Shown here piece by piece: positions 24,470-32,101 of a DNA stretch of 64,000 nucleotides; positions within the stretch are counted from its first letter, which is position 1, and each line of letters begins with the position of its first letter. The DNA is from G963675935 sp963675935. GTDB taxonomy: Bacteria > Planctomycetota > Planctomycetia > Pirellulales > Thermoguttaceae. The notes below the pieces were generated by a model. It saw nothing but the letters and a program-made list of their open reading frames with translations. It was not told where the DNA came from and did no database searches. The DNA is taken from NCBI GenBank assembly GCA_963675935.2, contig OY780964.2, forward strand, positions 372,001 through 436,000, given 5' to 3'. The position numbers and the translations under genes were made by a program.

Positions 24470-25714
24470 ATGTTGATGAACTCTCGGAAAAATCGTATCG
24501 CAATAACCCGTCTGGCCGGCGAACTTGTTCGCCGCGTTTTTGCCGAAATTGCCAAACATCCGCGGCGAGCAAGCTCGCCGGCTAAACGACATTGCCTAGC
24601 GATGATCCTCTGCTTCGCCTTCGCCGCTCCCGCCGTCGCGGTCGATCAAGTCACCCTGCGGCGCGATGGCAAGGCAATCGAAGTGACCGGCCGATTGTTG
24701 GTCGAAGCGAAGGACGGCGGTTTGCTCGTGCTCGCTCGCGACGGCGTGATTTGGGCGATTCCTCCCAAGGAGCAGGTCGAACATCTCACCGACAAAAAGC
24801 CGTTCGAGCCGCTTGGCCGCGACGAGATCGCCCGGCGATTGCTGGCCGACCTTCCCCAGGGTTTCCGCGTCCATTCGACGACGCACTACCTGATTCTTTA
24901 CAACACCTCGCCGGCCTACGCCCAGTGGTGCGGGTCGCTGTTCGAGCGGTTGTATTTGGCGTTCACCAATTTTTGGACGCGCAAGGGTTTCGAGCTGGAA
25001 CAGCCCGAGTTCCCGCTGGTGGCCGTCGTCTTCGCCGACAAGCAATCGTATCTGAAATACACCCGGCCCGACCTGGGTGACGCCGGCGAATCGATCATCG
25101 GTTATTTCGGACTGACCACGAATCGGATGACGATGTACGATCTGACGGGCGTCGAGGCGCAGGGCCGCAACGGCCGGGGACGGTCGATGGCGCAGATCAA
25201 TCAGGTTTTGGCCCAGCCCGACGCCCAGCGAACCGTGGCGACTATCGTTCACGAGGCGACGCATCAGATCGCGTTCAACTGCGGGCTGCACACGCGGCTG
25301 AGCGATTGCCCCGTGTGGTTCAGCGAGGGCATTGCCGAGTATTTCGAGACGCCGGACCTCGGCAGCGCGAAGGGCTGGAAGGGGGCAGGCGCGGTGAACG
25401 TCTCGCGGCTCTCGCAGTTTCAGCGGTATCTCTCGACCCGGCCGGCTAATTCGCTCGAAACGCTCCTGCGCGACGACACGCGATTCCGCAACACGAAGCA
25501 AAGCCTCGACGCCTACGCCGAGGCCTGGGCCCTGACGTACTTTTTAATCCGGCAGCATCCGAAGGACTACGTCGCCTATCTGTCTATGCTGTCGAAGAAG
25601 AAACCGCTTATTACCGACAACCCCGAGAAGCGGCTCGATGAATTTCAACAGGTTTTCGGCAAATTGGATCGGCTTGACGTCGAGTTCTTGCGGTACATGA
25701 ATCGGGTGCGGTGA
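24470..25714 (+). CDS. DUF1570-type exported zinc metalloprotease
   Basis: The HExxH motif is clear (IVHEATHQIAFN, near residue 262), followed by WFSEGIAEYFE which supplies the third zinc ligand of a gluzincin peptidase. This is the arrangement of DUF1570 proteins of planctomycetes. The hydrophobic core MILCFAFAAPAVA is a signal peptide. The start is uncertain. From ATG 24470 (GGGGGA about 14 bp before) the first 45 residues are mostly encoded by a family A repeat at 24508-24586 and give a long basic n-region; from ATG 24602 the signal peptide would have no basic residue. TATAAT at 24412-24417 allows either. Substrate unknown. Confidence 0.8.
   Translation: MLMNSRKNRIAITRLAGELVRRVFAEIAKHPRRASSPAKRHCLAMILCFAFAAPAVAVDQVTLRRDGKAIEVTGRLLVEAKDGGLLVLARDGVIWAIPPKEQVEHLTDKKPFEPLGRDEIARRLLADLPQGFRVHSTTHYLILYNTSPAYAQWCGSLFERLYLAFTNFWTRKGFELEQPEFPLVAVVFADKQSYLKYTRPDLGDAGESIIGYFGLTTNRMTMYDLTGVEAQGRNGRGRSMAQINQVLAQPDAQRTVATIVHEATHQIAFNCGLHTRLSDCPVWFSEGIAEYFETPDLGSAKGWKGAGAVNVSRLSQFQRYLSTRPANSLETLLRDDTRFRNTKQSLDAYAEAWALTYFLIRQHPKDYVAYLSMLSKKKPLITDNPEKRLDEFQQVFGKLDRLDVEFLRYMNRVR
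24508..24586. repeat. Family A palindromic element at the 5' end of a gene
   Basis: Copy of the GCCGGCGAACTTGTTCGCCGCG element whose right arm ends GCTCGCCGGCTAAACG. It lies between the predicted promoter and the signal-peptide core of the DUF1570 gene and is open in the gene's frame. Confidence 0.8.
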
Positions 25715-25726
25715 CGATGTTTGCGT

Positions 25727-25748
25727 GGAACGGAATTCATTCCGTTCC
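25727..25748. terminator. GGAACGGAATTCATTCCGTTCC hairpin
   Basis: A 22-bp near-perfect palindrome 12 bp after the DUF1570 stop. There is no T tract, so termination is only a possibility. Confidence 0.35.
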
Positions 25749-25811
25749 GGAAAATTGCATCGGGCGCAATCGCGAACCCGAAACCCCGGGTTGTTGCGTA
25801 CTGGGGCGAAT

Positions 25812-26080
25812 GGCTGCCAGGTAATAAATGTCGGCGCCGTTGGTGATGGAAAGCACATTCCGCGGGCCGTTGGCCCCAGGAGAATTGCAAAGTCGCATTT
25901 TGGGGATAGATAGGAAAGACCGTCATTCTGATCGCAGCGAAGAATCTCGTTGGCCCGCAGGAACTTACGCGATACCACGGAGATTCTTCGCTGTGCTCAG
26001 AATGACGGTTTCCTGGACTTTGCAGTTCTCCTGCCGTTGGCCCCCGGCTATTGTGACATTATCAAGCTGACAGTCAATAA
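25812..26080 (-). repeat. Family B element split by a family C element
   Basis: The outer sequence matches the family B copy at 2676-2776 (GGTAATAAATGTC at the left, CTGACAGTCAATA at the right) but is opened in the middle by 155 bp of family C, with a 12-bp duplication of GCCGTTGGCCCC. Confidence 0.85.
25878..26032. mobile_element. Family C MITE with target-site duplication
   Basis: Ends AGGAGAATTGCAAAGTC and GACTTTGCAGTTCTCCT are inverted repeats. GCCGTTGGCCCC lies directly outside both ends (25866-25877 and 26033-26044), while uninterrupted family B copies have it once. This shows insertion of a discrete 155-bp unit. It encodes no protein, so it needs a transposase from elsewhere. Confidence 0.85.
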
Positions 26081-26128
26081 TGGCTGCCATCGCTTTGGGA
26101 TAAACGGCCAATCGTCAACATCCAACCG

Positions 26129-27775
26129 TTAGGGAAACCGCACTTCCCGACCGTCCGCGTCGCGGCAATCGACGACCAAATGCTCCGGCGCGGCGCCGCG
26201 GACACCGATCACCTGGAGGGTCATCTCGCCTTCCTGCTCGAGCCGGGCCAATTCGTGCCGCTTCCGGTTGTTCAAGAAATCGGCCACGTCCTCGGTCACC
26301 GTGATGACCACCCGCGCCACCGACTCGCGCTGGCTTGCCAAGATCAGGAGACGAACCACGTCGATCGCCATGCTCTCGGGCGTTTTCACCACGGCCGACC
26401 CGCCGCAACTCGGACACTCCATGTAGGCGCTCCGCTTGGGATTCGTGCGGATGCGTTGCCGGGTCATTTCGATCAGGCCGAAGGGGCTTGTGCGCAAAAT
26501 CTTCGTCCGCGCCCGGTCGCGCTTCATCGCGTCGCGCAGCGCCCGCTCGACGCCGCGACGATGCCGCTCCTTGCGCATGTCGATGAAGTCGTTGACGATC
26601 ACCCCGCCAAGGTCGCGCAGCCGAATTTGCCGGGCGATTTCACGCGCGGCGTTGAGGTTCATCTGATGGGCCGTCTCCTCGGCGTCGCCCTCGGCGCGGA
26701 AGCTGCCGCTGTTCACGTCGATGGCCACGAGCGCCTCGGTTTGGTCGATGACGATCGACCCGCCCTGTTTGAGCGTGACGCGGCGGCGGTGAATTTTGGC
26801 GATTTCCTCGTCGAGATTGTATTTGCAGAAGAGCGGTTCCTTGCCCTCGAACAATTGCAGGCGATGGACGTGGCGCGGCATGACCATTTGCAAAAATTCT
26901 TTCGCCCGCTCGTACGCCGTCGGCTCGTCGATGTAGATGGCGTCAACATCGGCGGTGACGATGTCGCGTATGGTACGGATGATGATGTCGCTCTCTTCGT
27001 AGATGTCCGAGGGCGACGGCTGTTTTTTGATGCGCCGTGCGATGACTTTCCAGAGGCGGAGCAGATAGGCCATGTCGCGCGAGAGTTCCCGCTTGGTGCG
27101 GTCGCTGCCGGCGGTGCGGACGATGAAACCGACGCCCTTCGGCGGGTTCAGTTCGAGCATGATGTCGCGCAGGCGGCGGCGGGTGGCTTCGTCCTCGATT
27201 TTCCGCGAAACGCCCACTCGCCCCAGCGCGGGCATGAGCACCAGGTAGCGGCCGGGGATGCTGATGTAGGTCGAAAGCGTTGGGCCTTTCGTGCCGATGC
27301 CTTCCTTGATGACCTGCACGAGCACTTCGTCGCCGCGGCGCAGAATGTCCTGGATCGGCGGCTTGAAACGCGGCCGGCCGCCGAAACGGTGGTTGCCGCG
27401 TGGGTGATCCGGCTCGGGTTCGTCCTCGATGCCCTCGACGAACTCGTCGCCCACGGCCGATTCGACGGGGGCGTGTTGCGGCGGACGGCGCGGGACGGCC
27501 GGACTCACGGCCTTGGCCGGATCGAGGCCGCCTTGACGGTAGTATTCCGGCTCGATGTCGCTGACGTGCAGGAAGCCGTTCCGCCCGACGCCAAAATCGA
27601 CGAAGGCCGCCTGGATGCTCGGTTCCAGATTGACCACGACACCCTTGTAGATGTTTCCGACGTAATTGTCTTGGCCGGCGCGCTCCACGTACAGTTCTTC
27701 GAGAACTCCATCCTCAACGATCGCGATGCGGCATTCTTCCGGCTGGGCGACGTTGATCAACATTTCCTGTTTCAT
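26129..27775 (-). CDS. rng: Ribonuclease G/E family endoribonuclease
   Basis: RNase E/G enzymes cut single-stranded AU-rich RNA in rRNA maturation and mRNA decay. ATG 27775 gives MKQEMLINVAQPEECRIAIVEDGVLEELYVER, the usual start (quoted in part: EECRIAIVEDGVLEELY). The S1 domain near residues 38-150 (VGNIYKGVVVNLEPSIQAAF) has an internal insertion with many Pro and Glu residues. The catalytic centre is in VAIDVNSGSFRAEG and DLGGVIVNDFIDM, and the zinc-link Cys pair is MECPSCGG. The length of 548 is that of RNase G, without the degradosome tail of RNase E. A DUF2344 gene lies 84 bp upstream, a common pairing. Confidence 0.93.
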   Translation of the reverse strand: MKQEMLINVAQPEECRIAIVEDGVLEELYVERAGQDNYVGNIYKGVVVNLEPSIQAAFVDFGVGRNGFLHVSDIEPEYYRQGGLDPAKAVSPAVPRRPPQHAPVESAVGDEFVEGIEDEPEPDHPRGNHRFGGRPRFKPPIQDILRRGDEVLVQVIKEGIGTKGPTLSTYISIPGRYLVLMPALGRVGVSRKIEDEATRRRLRDIMLELNPPKGVGFIVRTAGSDRTKRELSRDMAYLLRLWKVIARRIKKQPSPSDIYEESDIIIRTIRDIVTADVDAIYIDEPTAYERAKEFLQMVMPRHVHRLQLFEGKEPLFCKYNLDEEIAKIHRRRVTLKQGGSIVIDQTEALVAIDVNSGSFRAEGDAEETAHQMNLNAAREIARQIRLRDLGGVIVNDFIDMRKERHRRGVERALRDAMKRDRARTKILRTSPFGLIEMTRQRIRTNPKRSAYMECPSCGGSAVVKTPESMAIDVVRLLILASQRESVARVVITVTEDVADFLNNRKRHELARLEQEGEMTLQVIGVRGAAPEHLVVDCRDADGREVRFP

Positions 27776-27859
27776 ATCGTTGTTTTCCTGTGCGGCAATC
27801 CTGACCAGCACGCATTCGCTTGAAGCAAGGGACGCAACCGTGGTTGTGGCGGAGACGGC

Positions 27860-28492
27860 TCATGCGCAAATCTCCACGGCGGTGCGGCGCAAACGGGCGC
27901 CCTGCCGCTCGATGCCGGAAAGGCCCAGGGCCTCCAACACCTCGCGCGGGCCGACGCTGCCTTGGCTGTCCACGCGGAGCCGCATCTCGAGCGCGATGTC
28001 GGTCAGCGCCAGCTCGATCACGAGCGGACGCAGGTCGATCGGGGCTCGCCCGCGGGCGCGCTCGATCGGCAACGACGAAACGGCCAGAAGATGCCCGATC
28101 CGCTCTCGCAGATCGGTTCGGTCCACCGACGCGGGAATCGCGGCATCGTACGAGGCGCTTTGGACGCGGACCTTGGGCGTGCCCTCGGGCAGCACCTCCA
28201 CCGCGCGGAACACAAGCCCCGGCGGGGCGTGCGGCGCCAAACGACGCTCGAGTTCCCCGGCGGTGATCGGTTCGGCCAATTCCAATTCCATTACCTCGTC
28301 GATTCCCTCGATTCCCACCGCCAAGGCCAAGGGGAAAGTCATCCGCGGTTTCGGATGGAACCCCTCGCTGAAGCTCAGCGCCAGGCCGGCGCGGCGGAAC
28401 AACCGCTCGAAGCACCGCATCAAATCGCGGTGCCCGATCAGCCGCAGGTCTCCCTGCTTCAAAAAACGTACACGTACTCGTAATCGAACCAT
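27860..28492 (-). CDS. TIGR03936/DUF2344 radical-SAM-associated protein
   Basis: A 210-residue protein from ATG 28492 (MVRLRVRVRFLKQGDLRLIG). The pattern GDLRLIGHRDLMRCFERLFRRAGLALSFSEGFHPKPRMTFPLALAVGIEG is that of DUF2344 (quoted parts: GHRDLMRCFERLFRRAGL, SEGFHPKPRMTFPLALA). In many bacteria it is fused to or follows a radical-SAM protein and precedes RNase G, as here; the radical-SAM partner is absent. The frame stays open to 28936, but that part is repeat DNA. The function is not established. Confidence 0.85.
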   Translation of the reverse strand: MVRLRVRVRFLKQGDLRLIGHRDLMRCFERLFRRAGLALSFSEGFHPKPRMTFPLALAVGIEGIDEVMELELAEPITAGELERRLAPHAPPGLVFRAVEVLPEGTPKVRVQSASYDAAIPASVDRTDLRERIGHLLAVSSLPIERARGRAPIDLRPLVIELALTDIALEMRLRVDSQGSVGPREVLEALGLSGIERQGARLRRTAVEICA

Positions 28493-28557
28493 TCGGTCGA
28501 CTTTTCCCGCCACTGCCGTAGCCGGCGGGAAACCTAAAAAAAGTTGTGATTTTCTCT

Positions 28558-28694
28558 CATTCCCACGCTCCGCGTGGGAACGCACTTGTTTCGACGCTCT
28601 GCGTCGGAAAAACGCTAAGCTTTTCGGCATTCGCCGCAGCGCCGGGGACGCGGAACGTCCCGGTGCCGCGTTCCCACGCGGAGCGTGGGAACGA
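28558..28694. repeat. CGTTCCCACGC inverted-repeat element
   Basis: ATTCCCACGCTCCGCGTGGGAACG at the left and CGTTCCCACGCGGAGCGTGGGAACG at the right, about 137 bp in total, with an inner GGGACG/CGTCCC pair. A single arm occurs at 37871-37898. It fills the gap between ptsI and the DUF2344 gene. Confidence 0.75.
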
Positions 28695-28701
28695 GAGCCT
28701 T

Positions 28702-30444
28702 TTACTCGACAATCTCTCGAACGTGTTTTCTCACTTCTTCCTTCAAATAGCTCTTCACGTCGCGGGCGTTTTCCATGTTCTTCACCCGCGCGGCGACCGC
28801 CTGACACTCCGGCAACGTCACCCCGCGACAAAGATTCTTCACCTCGGGGATCGAACTCGGGCTGACGCTGAACCGCCGCAGGCCCATCCCCAACAGCAAC
28901 ATCGTATACAACGGACTGCCGCTCATCTGACCGCACATGCTGATCGGCAGACCCTTGCGATCGGCCGCGTCGATCGACATTCCAATGAGCTTGAGCACCG
29001 CGGGATCGGCCGGATTGTACATTCCAACCACGTCCTTGTTGCTCCGGTCGACCGCCAGCGTGTACTGGATCAAGTCATTCGTGCCAATGCTGAGGAAATC
29101 GACTTCCTCGACGAACCGGTCGATCATCATCACCGAGGCGGGCGTTTCGACCATCATGCCGACCGGCACGTCGCGATTGAACGGGATATTGCGCTCCTGG
29201 AGGTCTTCCATCACGTCGGCCAAAACCATTTTCGCCTGACGCAACTCGAGCAGGGTCGAGACCAGCGGGAACATGATCTGGACATTGCCCAGGGCCGTCG
29301 CCCGCATGATCGCGCGCAGTTGGGTGCGGAACAGCGGGAGGTTGCGCAGCGCCAAGCGAATGCTGCGCAGCCCGAGGCACGGGTTGCGCTCGTCCTCCGG
29401 CGCCGACATGTTGGGCATTTTATCGGCCCCGAGGTCGAACGTGCGGATCACCACCGGCTTTTGGCCCATCGCCTCGATGACGCGCGTGTACGCCTGGAAG
29501 TGGACTTCCTCGGTCGGCTCGATTTCGGCGCCGAGGTAGAGGAACTCGGTGCGGTAGAGGCCGACGCCGTCGGCTCCGCGTTCGACGCAATGATCGACTT
29601 CGTAAGGAAATTCGATATTGCCCAAGAGACTGATGCGGACGCCGTCGCGGGTTTCGGCCGGCAACTCGCGCAGAGGCTCGAGCCTCGTCGCCTGGATGCG
29701 GTTTTCTTCTTCTTCGTGGCGATAGCGAGCCAGCGTCTCTTCGTCGGGCTGGAGAATCACCAGGCCCTTGTCGCCGTCGATGATCGTCAACTCGCCGCCG
29801 GAGACATCGGTCAGGAACGGTCCGGTGCCGACGACGGCCGGGATTTCCAGGGCCTCGGCCACGATCGCCGTGTGGCCGCCGGGTCCGCCGATCTCGGTGA
29901 CGAAGCCGCGGACGAAACGGCGGTCGAGATTCGCGGTTTCGCTGGGCGTGAGGTTGTGGGCCAGCACGAGGACGGGCGAGGTGAGATGCGCGATGCCCTC
30001 GCGGCGGCGGCCCAGCAGATGCCGCAGCAATCGCTTCTCGATGTCGAAGATGTCGTTGGCCCTTTCGGCCAAATACGAGCTTTCCAGCCGCTGGAAGACC
30101 TGGGCGTAGCGACGCAAGATGCGGCTGACGGCGTATTCGGGCGAATAGTGCCGCTGGCGGATCATCTCTTCCAGCTCGCCGCGGAGGTGCGAGTCCTGGA
30201 GCATCTGCAAGTGGGCTTCAAAAATCGCGGCGTACTTCTCGCCCAACTCGGCCGAAACCGCCTCGCGATGATGAGCAATTTCAGAAGACGCCGCCGAGAT
30301 CGCCTTGTCGAGCCGCTCCAATTCGTCGACCACCGCGTCGCGCGCCACGAACCGCCGAGGGATGCGGAATCCCTCGTTGTCCATCACCAGCGCCTCGCCG
30401 ATGGCTACGCCGGGCGAGACGGCAATCCCTTGAAGTTTTTGCAT
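28702..30444 (-). CDS. ptsI: PTS enzyme I (phosphoenolpyruvate-protein phosphotransferase)
   Basis: Enzyme I takes phosphate from PEP onto a His and passes it to HPr. The protein has 580 residues, the usual length. The phospho-His loop is GGPGGHTAIVAEALEIPAVVG near residue 190. The C-terminal PEP-binding barrel has GLYRTEFLYLG, IRTFDLGADK and VCGQMSGSPLYTMLLLGMGLRRFSVSP. It is last in the order hpf-ptsN-ptsH-ptsI, 128 bp after ptsH with a hairpin in the gap. No sugar-specific EIIBC is in the window, which points to a regulatory PTS. Confidence 0.95.
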   Translation of the reverse strand: MQKLQGIAVSPGVAIGEALVMDNEGFRIPRRFVARDAVVDELERLDKAISAASSEIAHHREAVSAELGEKYAAIFEAHLQMLQDSHLRGELEEMIRQRHYSPEYAVSRILRRYAQVFQRLESSYLAERANDIFDIEKRLLRHLLGRRREGIAHLTSPVLVLAHNLTPSETANLDRRFVRGFVTEIGGPGGHTAIVAEALEIPAVVGTGPFLTDVSGGELTIIDGDKGLVILQPDEETLARYRHEEEENRIQATRLEPLRELPAETRDGVRISLLGNIEFPYEVDHCVERGADGVGLYRTEFLYLGAEIEPTEEVHFQAYTRVIEAMGQKPVVIRTFDLGADKMPNMSAPEDERNPCLGLRSIRLALRNLPLFRTQLRAIMRATALGNVQIMFPLVSTLLELRQAKMVLADVMEDLQERNIPFNRDVPVGMMVETPASVMMIDRFVEEVDFLSIGTNDLIQYTLAVDRSNKDVVGMYNPADPAVLKLIGMSIDAADRKGLPISMCGQMSGSPLYTMLLLGMGLRRFSVSPSSIPEVKNLCRGVTLPECQAVAARVKNMENARDVKSYLKEEVRKHVREIVE

Positions 30445-30483
30445 CGACGCTTACAGTCGGCGAAACAATGGCTGCCGCACCTC

Positions 30484-30544
30484 GTACTCCTCACGCTCCG
30501 CGTGAGGTTGGACCACGGAACCTCACGCGGAGCGTGAGGAGTAC
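30484..30544. repeat. Double hairpin GTACTCCTCACGC repeat
   Basis: A 61-bp inverted repeat nearly identical to 2836-2898. It lies between ptsH and ptsI, so in the operon mRNA it would be a stable structure that could stabilise the upstream message or reduce ptsI expression. Confidence 0.75.
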
Positions 30545-30572
30545 GATTGGACGCCAATTGCTTCGTGGTTCC

Positions 30573-30866
30573 TTAATCGGTTTTCTCGGCTTCGTCACCG
30601 TACCGGCCGGCAAACAGCGGCTCGAGCGCGTCCAACAAGGCAATGGCGTCCGGCCCCACGGCCTCGATCTCCACGCTGGAACCCTGGGCAGCCGCCATCG
30701 TCATGATTTGCAGCACGTCGGTCGCCGCCACGCGCCGGTTGTCCTTGATCAATGTTACCGGCGTATTTCCCCGGCGCACAATCTGGGCGATGGCGACGGC
30801 TGTCCGGGCATGCACGCCCGCCGGATCACTTACGACCACCGTTCGGGTTGCAATGGACTCCGACAT
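30573..30866 (-). CDS. ptsH: Phosphocarrier protein HPr
   Basis: A 97-residue protein. The phosphorylatable His is in DPAGVHARTAVAIAQ near residue 19. The Ser46 region, usually KSIMGVMSL, reads DVLQIMTMAAAQGS, so the regulatory serine used by HPr kinase is not evident. It starts 8 bp after ptsN and is probably translationally coupled to it. Confidence 0.93.
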   Translation of the reverse strand: MSESIATRTVVVSDPAGVHARTAVAIAQIVRRGNTPVTLIKDNRRVAATDVLQIMTMAAAQGSSVEIEAVGPDAIALLDALEPLFAGRYGDEAEKTD

Positions 30867-30874
30867 GGCTCAAA

Positions 30875-31351
30875 TCACGATCCGAACTGGTTGTTGTCGG
30901 CTTCATCCAACAGGAGCTGAACGTCCTCCGCGCTCTTGGCCTGCTTGAGGAATTTACAAAACGTGTCGTCTCGAAGCTGGCGCGAGATGTTCTCCAACGC
31001 CCGCAGGTGATCGCCCGGCCGGTCCGGCGGGGAAATCAACAGGAAAAACAAATGCACCACCTCGCCGTCGAGGCTGGCGAAGTCGACGCCCTGGGGGCTG
31101 ACGGCCACGGACCCAACCAGACGATCGACGCTGGGGTGCTTGGTGTGCGGGACGGCGACGCCCCGGCCGATGCCGGTGCTTCCCAACTCTTCCCGCTTCA
31201 TGATGGCTTTGACAATGCTCTCGAACTCGCTTTCCTCGATCTTGCCGGCCCGGCAAAGGGCCTGGACCATTTCACGGACGGCGCCCTCTTTGTCCATGGC
31301 GTCCAGATGGGCGAGGATCGCGTCGCGACAGATAAAGTCGGAAAACTTCAT
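30875..31351 (-). CDS. ptsN: PTS EIIA of the Fru/Ntr type
   Basis: A 158-residue stand-alone EIIA protein. The phosphate-accepting His is in GIGRGVAVPHTKHPSV near residue 68, with LISPPDRPGDHLRALENISRQLRD after it, as in PtsN/EIIA-Ntr. These proteins receive phosphate from HPr or NPr and regulate other proteins. It lies 14 bp after hpf, which repeats the classic hpf-ptsN neighbourhood of the rpoN region in proteobacteria; rpoN itself is not here. Confidence 0.92.
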   Translation of the reverse strand: MKFSDFICRDAILAHLDAMDKEGAVREMVQALCRAGKIEESEFESIVKAIMKREELGSTGIGRGVAVPHTKHPSVDRLVGSVAVSPQGVDFASLDGEVVHLFFLLISPPDRPGDHLRALENISRQLRDDTFCKFLKQAKSAEDVQLLLDEADNNQFGS

Positions 31352-31365
31352 TCGTACATCTCCTG

Positions 31366-31686
31366 TTATTCTTCCTCCCGGTGCCCGGCCTCGCGGTGAT
31401 GGTCTTGAACCTTCTCTTTATGTTTACGCAACTGCTGCTCCATCCGGTCGACCGCCGCGTCGACCGCGGCCAGAAGGTTCTCCGCTTGCCCGGTCGCCAC
31501 GAAATCGTGCTTTTTGGCCGATATCTTCAAATCGACCGCGGGCACGTCTCGATGTTCCAGATTTACGGTAAGCTCGACCGCACTAATGCGGTCGTAGAGC
31601 CGGGTCAGTCTCTCCACTTTTTCCAGAATTTTGGCCTGGGTCGCTTCGCTGACGTGCCCGTGCCGAACTGAAATGTTCATCTGCAC
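31366..31686 (-). CDS. hpf: Ribosome hibernation-promoting factor (HPF/RaiA family)
   Basis: A short-type HPF of 106 residues (MNISVRHGHVSEATQAKILEK; then YDRISAVELTVNLEHRD and VDAAVDRMEQQLRKHKEKVQ). It binds the 30S decoding region and stores inactive ribosomes in slow growth. Two starts are possible: GTG 31686 with GGAG 8 bases before it, or ATG 31680, two codons later. The spacing favours the GTG. There is no C-terminal dimerisation domain of long HPF. It is first in the PTS operon, which ties nutrient signalling to ribosome storage. Confidence 0.9.
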   Translation of the reverse strand: MQMNISVRHGHVSEATQAKILEKVERLTRLYDRISAVELTVNLEHRDVPAVDLKISAKKHDFVATGQAENLLAAVDAAVDRMEQQLRKHKEKVQDHHREAGHREEE

Positions 31687-31967
31687 CGAGTCGACTCCTT
31701 CGTAAGATAAACTTTAGATTCTAACGAGTTGCCGCCGGCGACACAAATGCAAACCGCATCAATGTTTCGCTCCATTCGCCAGCCTGCCCTTCCAGTCTAG
31801 CTTTTTGCCGGTCCAGCGTAAGGGGGATGTGCCGCCGATTTTTATGCCACCCCACTATTGTGGGTGTATTCCTATAGGTCACGGTGGTTGCTGCGTGGTA
31901 GCAGGACGCTTTTTGCACCCCCCAAAATGGCCTAGATTGCGTAAGCTCAGGAAAGTACTGTAACGTC

Positions 31968-32036
31968 GTTTACCCGGCGAATTTGCTTGCCGCGTGGGAT
32001 GTCGCCCCAAAACGCGGGCAAGCCCGCCGGCTAAAC
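31968..32036. repeat. Family A palindromic element
   Basis: Diverged copy (GTTTACCCGGCGAATTTGC ... GCCCGCCGGCTAAAC), 30 bp outside the target duplication of the insertion sequence. The rest of 31687-31967 has the hpf promoter region and nothing else recognisable. Confidence 0.7.
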
Positions 32037-32101
32037 ACTCCAATGTGGGGGGGGGGCGTCTGACAGCCGTGCTCGGGTGCAAGTTGCACTTTGCGTATTG
32101 T

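Noticed and set aside
26180..27823. 547-residue open frame opposite rng
   Set aside because: It mirrors the RNase G gene, has no recognisable domain, and is His/Asp/Val-rich as expected of an antisense shadow.
28493..28936. N-terminal extension of the DUF2344 gene
   Set aside because: The extra frame is made of palindromic repeat and antisense ptsI DNA; the family start MVRLRVRVRFLKQGD fits ATG 28492.
28546..30537. 663-residue plus-strand frame across the ptsI region
   Set aside because: Antisense shadow of ptsI, with a repeat at each end; no protein family features.
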